64,000 bases of DNA from Denitrobaculum sp965225735 (lineage in GTDB: Bacteria > Pseudomonadota > Alphaproteobacteria > Kiloniellales > Kiloniellaceae): contig CBDDBN010000030.1 of assembly GCA_965225735.1 (NCBI GenBank), forward strand, positions 248,001 to 312,000, in the 5' to 3' direction. A model generated the notes under the pieces. It did not search any database. It had not been told where the DNA came from and worked only from the letters and a program-made list of their open reading frames with translations. A program made the translations under genes and the position numbers. Of the stretch, positions 1 through 7,338 are shown in pieces (the first letter of the stretch is position 1; each line of letters opens with the position of its first letter).

Positions 1-481
1 CCGAAATGTTCTTGAACGAATGCGGACCCTCGGACCTAAGCCGGTAAGGAAAATCCTTTCCCGCAAGATCACGAATGGTGCGCGAAATCAGCACACCACC
101 CGCCTCGGCACCAGCCTGTAACCGGGCCGCTATGTTCACGCAGTCGCCAAACAGATCCTTTCCTTCAACCAGCACATCGCCAGCATGAAGACCGATTCGC
201 AGTTTAATCGGTTCGTCATAGCTGTAAGCCCCATCCGAACGCATCGCTTCTTGAATTCTTACCGCGCATGTCAATGCGTTGAAAGCCGACGGAAACTCAA
301 TTAACGCCCCATCACCGATCAGCTTCACGACGCGGCCTGCCATATCCAAGGTCTTAGGGTGAACGATTGATCGAAAGATTTCGTTGAGAGCAGCAAGCAG
401 AGTTGCCGCGTCCCTTTGCATCATTCGGCTGTAGCCGACGACATCGATGGACATTACTGCAGCAAAACGCCGTTCCGCCAT
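1..481 (-). CDS. Class III adenylate/guanylate cyclase, partial (C-terminus outside window)
   Basis: N-terminal 160 residues of a class III nucleotide cyclase, cut by the window edge. The catalytic domain starts almost at the first residue. Metal-binding aspartates are visible at D13 (MSIDVVGYS) and D57 (KLIGDG). The transition-state pair N116/R120 lies in FGDCVNIAAR. K53 and D113 occupy the purine-specifying positions, which favours ATP over GTP (inference from the family). It probably makes cAMP in the cytoplasm. Proteins with this opening usually continue into a TPR or membrane sensory region, which cannot be seen here. It starts with ATG and is separated from the proVW transcription unit by a terminator. 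Confidence 0.9.
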   Translation of the reverse strand, partial: MAERRFAAVMSIDVVGYSRMMQRDAATLLAALNEIFRSIVHPKTLDMAGRVVKLIGDGALIEFPSAFNALTCAVRIQEAMRSDGAYSYDEPIKLRIGLHAGDVLVEGKDLFGDCVNIAARLQAGAEAGGVLISRTIRDLAGKDFPYRLRSEGPHSFKNIS

Positions 482-571
482 AACCGAAACCTCCTGCAGC
501 CCATGGTATCGAACTTGGCTGCAAAGATCACGAAAGCAGAAGCCCGGTCTAAGCTACACCCGCGCAAAAAC

Positions 572-609
572 AAAAAAGCCCCGGCCTCGCACTGAGGACC
601 GGGGCTTTT
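572..609 (-). terminator. Rho-independent terminator after proW
   Basis: On the minus strand an 11-bp GC-rich stem (AAAAGCCCCGG paired with CCGGGGCTTTT), extended by an inner CCTC/GAGG pairing, is followed by a run of six T. It lies 17 bases past the proW stop codon, as expected for the end of the proV-proW transcript. Confidence 0.85.
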
Positions 610-625
610 CTTTAAAGGCCGCGCG

Positions 626-2155
626 CTACTTGTTGCTGCCGGAGCGGCTGTAGCTGCCTTGGATGATGCGGTCGATCACCATGGCGCAGAAGAGGATCGC
701 GAGACCCGCGAGCATGCCCTGCCCCTTGGCCGCGTACTGCAACGCCTCCAGGATGTTGGCGCCGAGACCGCCGGCGCCGATCAGCGAGGCGATCACGACC
801 ATGGACAGACACATCAAAATCGTCTGATTGATGCCGGTCATGATCGAAGGCATGGCAAGCGGGATCTCCACATCGCGCAGCAGCTGCCACTTGGTGCAAC
901 CGAAGGCAACGGCCGCCTCCTTGGTCCCCGCCGGCACCTGCCGCATACCCAGCGCCGTCAGCCGGATCACCGGCGGCATGGCGAAGATGATGGTCGCCAG
1001 AACGCCCGGCGGCTTACCCGTGCCGAAGAAGGCGATGATCGGGATCAGATAGACGAAGGCCGGCATGGTCTGCATGAAGTCCAGGATCGGCAGCGCCGCA
1101 TTATAGGCCCGCTGGCTCTTACCGAACCAGATGCCCAGCGGGATCCCAAACAACAGACAGAGAAAGGCCGCGGCACCCAACAGAGCCACGGTCACCATCG
1201 AGACTTCCCACAGGCCGAAAAAGGCCAGATAGGCCAGGGCCGCCGCCGAGAAGACCGCGACGCGAGGGCCCGCCAAGCGCCAAGCCATGACGAAGATCAC
1301 CAGCATGACCACCGGCCAGGGTGTGTCCACCAGGATGACTTCCAACCCGTCCAACACCCATTTGATGGAAGTGGTCACGCCCTTAAAGACACCGCCGAAC
1401 TCAACGGCGAGCCAGTCGAAACCGCCCTCCATCCAGTTCGCTGTCGGCGTGAAGTACTCCTTATTGATCGGGAACGCAGCAATGAAGTCCGCCGGTTTGG
1501 AGACCGTGAAGCGGTAAAGCGTCAGCGGCCAGATCCCCAGGAGGAGAAGCGCTCCCAGGCCAGCGCTGGTGGTGTTGAGCCCGGAGGGTGTGTTTTCGTC
1601 GGTGCGCCAGCGCAGATACTGCTTCTCATAGGCCATGTTGGCATAGAAGCCTTCCACAACCTTGACCAACAGGAAGAGGGCGATACCGACCAGAAGGATG
1701 GAGAAAGCATCGGCTGCCGCAGCATCGGCGGCGGCCTGCGCTTTAACAACGGCCTTTTCCAGATTCTCCGCTACCTTGAGGGAAGACGCCGCCGCCGCTT
1801 CATCCCCCGCCGCCAAAGCTTCCTGCGCCTTCTCCCGGCGCGCAGCGATGTTCGCCGTCAGCTTCTCGACCCGCGCCAGACTGTCTGCGCCGAGGTCGGC
1901 CCAAAGGCCGCGCCCGAGCTGAACCAGTGCGAAGAGCTCCAGGACCAGGAAGGTCCAGAAGAAGCCCCAGAGCCCGCGGTAAGCGCCCCAGAGTGGGCCG
2001 AAGACCGCAGCCATGGTGTTCCAGGACCAGGCGAAGCCCGTAGAGCCCTGAATCTTGGCGAACTCCGCCGTGTAGTAATCTTCCTTTTCCTTGACGAATT
2101 CGCCAATGGAACTGTCGAGCGCCTTGGGCCCGAGTTCGAGGCCAGTGTCGGTCAT
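626..2155 (-). CDS. proW: Glycine betaine/proline ABC transporter permease with N-terminal extension (ProW-like)
   Basis: Inner-membrane permease of an osmolyte ABC importer. The C-terminal half (about residues 270-505) is a normal BPD-transporter domain, with the EAA loop near residue 417 (EAAVAFGCTKWQLLRD). At 509 residues it is much longer than a usual ProW of 280-350. The extra N-terminus has predicted membrane segments, a short FNWxxxxFGPLWxxYRG-like stretch reminiscent of DUF2628 proteins, and an Ala/Glu-rich coiled-coil-like segment around residues 90-135. Its start overlaps the proV stop by four bases (ATGA), so the two are translationally coupled. The transport role is certain by family; glycine betaine as substrate is inferred from the proX neighbour. 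Confidence 0.9.
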   Translation of the reverse strand: MTDTGLELGPKALDSSIGEFVKEKEDYYTAEFAKIQGSTGFAWSWNTMAAVFGPLWGAYRGLWGFFWTFLVLELFALVQLGRGLWADLGADSLARVEKLTANIAARREKAQEALAAGDEAAAASSLKVAENLEKAVVKAQAAADAAAADAFSILLVGIALFLLVKVVEGFYANMAYEKQYLRWRTDENTPSGLNTTSAGLGALLLLGIWPLTLYRFTVSKPADFIAAFPINKEYFTPTANWMEGGFDWLAVEFGGVFKGVTTSIKWVLDGLEVILVDTPWPVVMLVIFVMAWRLAGPRVAVFSAAALAYLAFFGLWEVSMVTVALLGAAAFLCLLFGIPLGIWFGKSQRAYNAALPILDFMQTMPAFVYLIPIIAFFGTGKPPGVLATIIFAMPPVIRLTALGMRQVPAGTKEAAVAFGCTKWQLLRDVEIPLAMPSIMTGINQTILMCLSMVVIASLIGAGGLGANILEALQYAAKGQGMLAGLAILFCAMVIDRIIQGSYSRSGSNK

Positions 2156-3201
2156 GCCTTGCCTCCCTGAATGCCCTTGAGCAGCGTTGATTTGTTAATG
2201 ACGCCAACGTCCTTACCGTCATCGTCCTGAATGACAATGGGCTGATCCGTCGTGGTCGCGATGTCGATCAGTTCGTCCAGGTCTGTTCCGTGCGGGGCAC
2301 GGGGCGACTTGGTCAGGTCCTCGCCCTGCCCCAACGGATAGCCCTCGATCGGGACCATGATGGAATGGGCGAACACCAGTTTGAGCTTGGAGATCCCCTC
2401 AACGAAGTCCTTCACGTAGTCGTCAGCCGGTTGGGTCACGATCTCCTCCGGCGTGCCAATCTGCACGACCCGGCCGTCCTTCATGATCGCGATGCGATTC
2501 CCGATACGGATCGCCTCGTCCAAATCGTGAGTGATGAAGACCGTGGTCTTTTTCAGCTCCACCGAAAGCGCCATGAACTGATCCTGCAGCTGCCGCCGGA
2601 TCAAGGGATCGAGCGCCGAGAAGGGCTCGTCCATCAAAAGTACCTCGGGGTCGGACGCCAGTGCGCGGGCTAGGCCGACACGCTGTTGCATGCCGCCCGA
2701 GAGCTCTCTGGGGAAACGGTCTTCGTAGCCGTCCAGGTTCACGCGGGAGAGGCATTGCTGCGAGACTTCCCAGCGTTTCGACTTCGGCTCGCCGCGCACC
2801 TGGAGCGGAAAGCCGACATTGTCGCGCACGGTCCGATGCGGCAACAGCGCCATGTGCTGAAAAACCATACCGATGTGGACTGCGCGCATTTCCCGCAGTT
2901 CTTCGCCGCTGAGCGCCAGCATGTCGCGTCCGAGAAGGGAGATGCTGCCGGAGGTCGGTTCGATCAGCCGGTTGAGATGGCGAACCATCGTCGACTTGCC
3001 CGAGCCCGAAAGCCCCATCACGCAAAAAATTTCGCCGCGCTCCACGGTAAAGGAGCAGTCGGCGATTCCCACGACACAGCCAAATTCCTGAAGCACTTCG
3101 GGTTTCGTTAAGCCACGGGCTTTGACCGCCTCCATGGCTTCCTGAGCGCGGTCCCCGAAGATTTTCCAGACGCCCTCAAGTTCGATTACATTTTCCGGCA
3201 C
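2152..3201 (-). CDS. proV: Glycine betaine/proline ABC transporter ATP-binding protein ProV
   Basis: ATPase subunit of the osmolyte importer. It shows the Walker A motif GLSGSGKST near residue 70, the ABC signature LSGGMQQRV near 167 and Walker B (LLMDEPFSALD) near 190. The long spacer between the first strand and Walker A is typical of ProV/OpuAA. The C-terminal 70 residues (with DDDGKDVGVINKS) resemble the CBS-type regulatory tail that senses ionic strength in OpuA, though only one repeat is evident. The start is GTG, preceded by GGGGAAG. It is followed by proW with a four-base overlap. proX lies 341 bases upstream on the same strand. Confidence 0.93.
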   Translation of the reverse strand: MPENVIELEGVWKIFGDRAQEAMEAVKARGLTKPEVLQEFGCVVGIADCSFTVERGEIFCVMGLSGSGKSTMVRHLNRLIEPTSGSISLLGRDMLALSGEELREMRAVHIGMVFQHMALLPHRTVRDNVGFPLQVRGEPKSKRWEVSQQCLSRVNLDGYEDRFPRELSGGMQQRVGLARALASDPEVLLMDEPFSALDPLIRRQLQDQFMALSVELKKTTVFITHDLDEAIRIGNRIAIMKDGRVVQIGTPEEIVTQPADDYVKDFVEGISKLKLVFAHSIMVPIEGYPLGQGEDLTKSPRAPHGTDLDELIDIATTTDQPIVIQDDDGKDVGVINKSTLLKGIQGGKA

Positions 3202-3542
3202 TTAGCTTCCCCCAGCTAGAGCGTTTCACATTCTTCTGGAAACGTGACACCTCAAAATTCGCGCCCAAATCACTCGACGAGATTTGTACTCAACTGAGCA
3301 AGAGGCTGTGTTTTGAGCCCGTTTAAATGTGAACTGCTTCAGAGTGCGCTCGTCCGAGACTGACTGAACAGGAACGAGAACCGCCCTCTCACCAAATATT
3401 TGGAGACAAATGGCGTTTTCACAGCATCGGTGAAAAACACCAGACTCCGGCCCGATCGTTCCGATCAATCCGACCAGGGCGTCAAACGGACGGGCCGGGC
3501 GCTCCCCATTTGAGGAAGCGCCCGGCCTTGTCGCCGGTCAGA
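3202..3542. other. Intergenic region between proX and proV
   Basis: No gene is supported in these 341 bases. The proX-proximal end carries a terminator-like hairpin. Near 3216 the string CTAGAGCGTTTCAC, then TTCTGGAAACG, resembles the edge of short palindromic repeats common in alphaproteobacterial intergenic DNA, but no partner arm was found. An 80-codon minus-strand reading frame here lacks a ribosome-binding site and any recognisable protein character. Confidence 0.5.
3493..3527 (-). terminator. Hairpin downstream of proX, probable partial terminator
   Basis: A perfect 11-bp stem (GGCCGGGCGCT with AGCGCCCGGCC) around a 13-base loop starts 16 bases past the proX stop. There is no strong T tract on the minus strand, so it may act as a 3' stabiliser or attenuator that lowers proVW expression relative to the binding protein. 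Confidence 0.55.
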
Positions 3543-4499
3543 CTAGTTCAGCCAGGAGTCGACCAGAGAGCCGTTCTCGCTGACCCACTTCTTGGCGAAC
3601 GCCTCTGGGTCTTGCTTCTCGACCACGAGTGCATAGGTCATGGCGGAAACGGTCTGCGTATCGAGCTTGACCTTGGACAGCAGTGCGGCCGCATCCGGCT
3701 GATCCTGCTCCAGCTGCGCAGCATAATGGATGTGCAGATATGCCGTGCTCCAGGCAACACCCGCGTCGGACTTCTCAAGCCACTCGGGGTCGTCCGTCGG
3801 CTGGATCACGTTCCACTTTGCTTCTTCGTGCTTCGGCTCTTGCAAAATGACCAGTTCGTGCAGTGCGAACATGTGATGCGGCGTGTAGCAGAAGAAGACG
3901 ATGTCCTTCTTCTGTGCGACGGCATTGTCGACCTCGGCCAGAGCCAGAGTTTCGTCCATTTCCTTCAGCTGCATTGTCTCAGAGTAGCCGTAGGACTTGG
4001 CACGGATCTTCTCGACGTTGGTCGAGGCCCAGCCGGCAGCGCCGATCCAGATCTCGCCTTTGCCGTCGCCATCGGTGTCGAAGTTCTTCGCCATATCCGG
4101 ATTGGTCAGGTCCGAAAGCTCGGAGATACCGGTCCGCTCAGCGGTGCCCTTGGTCACACACATGGCCTGGTCGCCGGCAACGCCGTTCGGGTTGACTTTA
4201 ACGGTCTTCTTCTCATTGACGAACTTGTTGTTCAGGTTCGCCTGGTTCGGCAGCCAGACTTCCGGATGCACGTGCATGGCGCCGGAATCCATGGCTTCGA
4301 AGACCACCGGATTGGTGCCATTCTGCAGTTCAACCTCAAGACCGAGGTTATCTTCGAGCACGACCTTAAGAACATGTGCCGTCACGCGGACCGACGGCCA
4401 GTTCGGCACACCGATGATGACATCCGCGGCCTGTACCGGAGCCGAAACGGCGAGAACCGCCGCCACACCAACACTGGTCAAAATCTTGTTCAATTTCAT
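3543..4499 (-). CDS. proX: Glycine betaine ABC transporter substrate-binding protein (ProX/OpuAC type)
   Basis: Periplasmic ligand-binding protein of the OpuAC family, 318 residues. A Sec signal peptide with cleavage after VQA (about residue 24) is clear. The mature part opens with VIIGVPNWPSV and contains NPVVFEAMDSGAMHVHPEVW, typical of quaternary-amine binding proteins; tryptophan and tyrosine residues in such segments form the aromatic cage for trimethylammonium groups. A good ribosome-binding site (AGGAGTTAGAGG) precedes the ATG. It is separated from proVW by 341 bases and a hairpin, consistent with higher expression of the binding protein. The mRNA leader upstream is unusually structured (see the 4564-4665 entry). 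Confidence 0.92.
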   Translation of the reverse strand: MKLNKILTSVGVAAVLAVSAPVQAADVIIGVPNWPSVRVTAHVLKVVLEDNLGLEVELQNGTNPVVFEAMDSGAMHVHPEVWLPNQANLNNKFVNEKKTVKVNPNGVAGDQAMCVTKGTAERTGISELSDLTNPDMAKNFDTDGDGKGEIWIGAAGWASTNVEKIRAKSYGYSETMQLKEMDETLALAEVDNAVAQKKDIVFFCYTPHHMFALHELVILQEPKHEEAKWNVIQPTDDPEWLEKSDAGVAWSTAYLHIHYAAQLEQDQPDAAALLSKVKLDTQTVSAMTYALVVEKQDPEAFAKKWVSENGSLVDSWLN

Positions 4500-4563
4500 T
4501 GCCTCTAACTCCTGTTCATTGGCTTCTTTGCTACTGGCTTAATCGCTTTTATTTTTTTGACCC

Positions 4564-4665
4564 TGGGCAACCAAGTTACCCAAAGCCGCTTTCACTTACC
4601 TTTCACGTTTCCTGCGGATCAGGTTCCCCAACCCTTCCGCTACTTCCGGCTTCACCCCTGAAGCC
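4564..4665 (-). promoter_or_regulatory. Structured proX leader: three successive hairpins
   Basis: In transcript orientation three hairpins follow one another. The first is GGCTTCA/TGAAGCC closed by a GGGG loop (4648-4665). The second is GCGGA/TCCGC with an inner GGTT/AACC and again a GGGG loop (4614-4640). The third is TGGGTAAC/GTTGCCCA around TTG with one mismatch (4564-4582). The distal hairpin lies just past the upstream degT stop but lacks a U tract. The region could be a cis-regulatory RNA, an operator (third element), or a readthrough barrier. No known riboswitch class fits well. Confidence 0.45.
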
Positions 4666-4675
4666 TAGCCCCAAT

Positions 4676-5956
4676 TCAGGCGCAAACCTGCACAACTTCT
4701 GCCAGGGCACTATCCTCTGTCCGGACACTGGCCATCGCCTCTCCCACTACCGCAGCGATGGTCTCACAGTCTTCATCGCTGAGCCACAGCGGCAAACGTA
4801 AGTCACAAAGTCGACTCAACAGACGATCCGCATTGGGCACTGGCCCCGCCGCGGCCCGGTCGACATACCGCCAGTGGTCATGCCGGCTGGTAAAGCCGAT
4901 CGGATCCGGCGCGCCGAACCATTTGATATGAACGCCGCGCGCATCGGCTTCGCGGATAAAGGTCTCAAGCTGCCGGTCGTCCAGACAATCCGCCTCGATG
5001 GAAAACTGCATGGATGTCGGCGCGAAGTCTTCTTTCTCCGGCCGCTGCGGCAAGCGGATACCTTCGACTTTCGAGAGCCCTTCTACCAGCCGATCGTAGA
5101 TCTGGCGCCAACGGCGATTCCGCTCGTCCAGCAGCGCAAGCTGCGGCCGCAGCAAAGACGCCACCAGGCCCGACATCCGCATGGAGCAGTTCGGCATGCT
5201 GTAGCGATGGCGTTCGAAGACCTCAAGCGCTGGCCGCGCGCGATGCTGCGCATAGAGCATATAGCTGCCGGACAGCAGAATGGCGCGGGCAGCCAGATCC
5301 TCGTCGTCGGTGACGATCAGACCGCCTTCGCCACCGTTAATCTGTTTGAAGGTTTGCGCGCTGAAACAGCCGACCGCGCCAAAAGTGCCGGTCAGGCGGC
5401 CGTCCCAGCCGCCGCCCATGGTATGCGCGCAGTCTTCGATCACGATCAGACCGTGACGCTGGCAGACTGCCATCACCGCATCCATGTCCGGGATATGACC
5501 GCGCATGTAGGACAGCAGGAAGAAGCGCGCGCCGCTCGCGGCCGCTTTGCGGTCGAGATCGTCCAGATCGACAACCAAACGCTCGTTGATATCCACCAGA
5601 ACCGCGTCACCGCCCACATGGGCAATGGCGCCGGGGACCGGCGCCAAGGTGAAAGCATTGACCAGGACTTTGTCGCCCGGCTCGACACCGGCCGCTTTCA
5701 GCGCAATGAAGAGCGCGCAGCCGCCAGAATTTACGCCGACGCAGAACTTCTGGCCCTGATAGGCGGCAAACTCTTCTTCGAGCAGGGCGGCTTCTGGAAT
5801 GGAGTTGCGATCCTCGCCATAGCGGAACAGGCGTCCGTCGCGCAAAAGCCCAAGCGCCGCCTCAATCCCCTCATCGGGAATCGACTCCGGTGCACTCAGG
5901 TCACCGGCGAAGAAAGCGCCAGCGTCTTTGTCGCACTGCCCGTCGGAGCCCGCCAT
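4676..5956 (-). CDS. DegT/DnrJ/EryC1/StrS-family PLP-dependent aminotransferase-like protein
   Basis: Fold-type I PLP enzyme of the DegT family, which usually aminates nucleotide-linked keto-sugars or related ketones. The PLP lysine is K204 in SAQTFKQINGGEGG, and the cofactor aspartate is in VIEDCAH near residue 175. The start chosen (ATG, GGAGG ten bases upstream) gives 426 residues, normal for the family. The frame stays open to 6097, but that extension would place the LacI-type operator inside the coding region. The natural substrate is unknown. Between proX and a betaine-linked regulator it may act on a small metabolite rather than a sugar; that is inference only. Confidence 0.85.
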   Translation of the reverse strand: MAGSDGQCDKDAGAFFAGDLSAPESIPDEGIEAALGLLRDGRLFRYGEDRNSIPEAALLEEEFAAYQGQKFCVGVNSGGCALFIALKAAGVEPGDKVLVNAFTLAPVPGAIAHVGGDAVLVDINERLVVDLDDLDRKAAASGARFFLLSYMRGHIPDMDAVMAVCQRHGLIVIEDCAHTMGGGWDGRLTGTFGAVGCFSAQTFKQINGGEGGLIVTDDEDLAARAILLSGSYMLYAQHRARPALEVFERHRYSMPNCSMRMSGLVASLLRPQLALLDERNRRWRQIYDRLVEGLSKVEGIRLPQRPEKEDFAPTSMQFSIEADCLDDRQLETFIREADARGVHIKWFGAPDPIGFTSRHDHWRYVDRAAAGPVPNADRLLSRLCDLRLPLWLSDEDCETIAAVVGEAMASVRTEDSALAEVVQVCA

Positions 5957-6052
5957 TACTTCGCAGCCTCCGGTGCCAGTTTGAAGACCTTCCGCATTGT
6001 CTACAAACCCTGTCCCTGCCACAGCCAGTTTCGTATGCCTTTGCGGCTTTTC

Positions 6053-6066
6053 TGAAAGCGCTTTCA
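6053..6066. promoter_or_regulatory. LacI-family operator candidate upstream of degT
   Basis: Perfect 14-bp palindrome TGAAAGCGCTTTCA with the central CG typical of LacI/GalR operators and matching the CcpA-type consensus. It lies about 90 bases upstream of the chosen degT start and about 210 bases from the divergent lacI-type gene, so that regulator is the natural candidate to bind it. Confidence 0.7.
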
Positions 6067-6136
6067 TATCTGCGCTCTTTTCAAGAGCAGACCACATCGA
6101 TTAGCATTGAGTCAACATGCGAGGCTTGCCTCACTC

Positions 6137-6157
6137 TTAAACGTTGTTTTTGAACAT
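6137..6157 (-). other. Possible six-codon leader ORF upstream of degT
   Basis: The strongest Shine-Dalgarno sequence in this area (AGGAGGAG, six to seven bases before an ATG) precedes only MFKNNV and a TAA. The reading frame is the same as degT, but three stop codons lie between. A GAGGCTTGCCTC inverted repeat follows directly. It could be a leader peptide with attenuator, or the relic of an older start. Confidence 0.3.
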
Positions 6158-6248
6158 AATTTTCTCCTCCTCTGAATTCGGTGACAAGAGACTTCAAAGA
6201 CAGATAAGGTGAGAAAAGTAGTAATCGCAGAACAACAGCGGGGCTGTA

Positions 6249-6262
6249 TGGAAAGGCTTTCA
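6249..6262. promoter_or_regulatory. Second LacI-type operator candidate, next to the regulator's own start
   Basis: TGGAAAGGCTTTCA matches the perfect palindrome at 6053 in 11 of 14 positions and sits 18 bases before the chosen start of the LacI-family gene. Its position suggests autoregulation. Confidence 0.5.
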
Positions 6263-6279
6263 GATTGAGACGGCGTGAA

Positions 6280-7338
6280 ATGACGACCCTGGACGACGTC
6301 GCGCAGGCCGCCGGCGTTTCTCCCGCAACGGTCTCGCGCTACATTAACCGGCCTGAAAGCGTCCGTGCTGAAAAGCGCCTGCGGATTCAGTCGGCGATCG
6401 AACAGCTCGGCTATGTGCCCAATGGCGCGGCGCGGGCGCTTGCCTCCCGCCGGACCCGCATGATCGGCGCCATCATGCCCTCGCTCGACAATATGCTCTT
6501 CGGCGGTCCGCTGGAGGCTTTCCAAAAGGAAATCGGCAGCGCCGGCTACACAGTCGCGGTCGCCTGCTCCGACTATGACAATCAAACGGAACACACCCAC
6601 ATCCGGAATTTTCTGGAGAGCCGGGTCGACGGCTTGCTGCTCGTCGGCGCGGAACGCGACCCGGAAGTCTACCGGCAGATCGAACAGCAGGGCGTTCCCT
6701 ACGTCCTGACCTGGGTATCCGGCGATACACGCAAGGATCATTGCGTCGGCTTCGACAACGCCGCGGCGGCAGAGCACCTGATCGACTATCTGGTCTCTCT
6801 CGGACATAGGCGCTTCGGCATGATTTCGGGCTTCCTCGAAAGCAACGACCGCGCCCATGCGCGCCATAGCGGCGTTTGCAGCGCGCTGACCCGTCACGGC
6901 CTCAGGCTGGAACCGGAGCTCTTCCTCGAGCGCAGCTTCGATCCCGATGCAGGCCGGGACGCGTTTCACATCCTGATGTCGGCCCCTAACCCGCCAACCG
7001 TCATTGTCTGCGGCTCCGAACCCCACGCCTATGGCGCGCTCTTCGAAGCCCGGGACATGAATTTCGACGTGCCCGGCGACGTCTCCGTAACCGGTTTCGA
7101 CGATATGTGGCTGGCGAGCCAGACCTCGCCGCCCCTGACCACCGTCCGCACACCGCGCGGGCGCATGGGCCGGCAGGCCGCCCAGCATCTTCTCGCCAAA
7201 CTGCGGGGGGAACGGATTGCCACACCTCGTCCGCTTGAGACCACGCTGGTCGTGCGCAAATCGACCGCGCCGCCGCGCGATGGCGAGCTGTCGCAGGCGG
7301 CGCGCAGCACCCTTATGCTCAACTACGCACAAGCGTGA
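6280..7338 (+). CDS. LacI-family transcriptional regulator
   Basis: 352-residue DNA-binding repressor. The N-terminal helix-turn-helix (TTLDDVAQAAGVSPATVSRY) and hinge (GYVPNGAARALASRR) are canonical, followed by a periplasmic-binding-protein-like effector domain (FGGPLEAFQKEIG; later VTGFDDMWLASQTSPPLTTV). The start chosen is the ATG before TTLDDV; a TTG fifteen bases upstream is possible. It is divergent from degT and converges on the flavoprotein gene, overlapping its end by 20 bases. Two LacI-type palindromes lie in the shared upstream region. The effector is unknown; the neighbourhood suggests a betaine-derived or methylamine compound, or the DegT product. Confidence 0.93.
   Translation: MTTLDDVAQAAGVSPATVSRYINRPESVRAEKRLRIQSAIEQLGYVPNGAARALASRRTRMIGAIMPSLDNMLFGGPLEAFQKEIGSAGYTVAVACSDYDNQTEHTHIRNFLESRVDGLLLVGAERDPEVYRQIEQQGVPYVLTWVSGDTRKDHCVGFDNAAAAEHLIDYLVSLGHRRFGMISGFLESNDRAHARHSGVCSALTRHGLRLEPELFLERSFDPDAGRDAFHILMSAPNPPTVIVCGSEPHAYGALFEARDMNFDVPGDVSVTGFDDMWLASQTSPPLTTVRTPRGRMGRQAAQHLLAKLRGERIATPRPLETTLVVRKSTAPPRDGELSQAARSTLMLNYAQA

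Noticed and set aside
659..2170. 503-codon plus-strand frame opposite proW
   Set aside because: Low-complexity His/Arg/Asp-rich product, typical antisense of a GC-rich membrane-protein gene.
3226..3468. 80-codon minus-strand frame between proX and proV
   Set aside because: No ribosome-binding site and no protein-family character; most likely non-coding.
4564..4665. TPP riboswitch upstream of proX
   Set aside because: GAACCTGATCC resembles part of the TPP consensus, but the CTGAGA segment and overall fold are missing, and the downstream gene is not thiamine-related.
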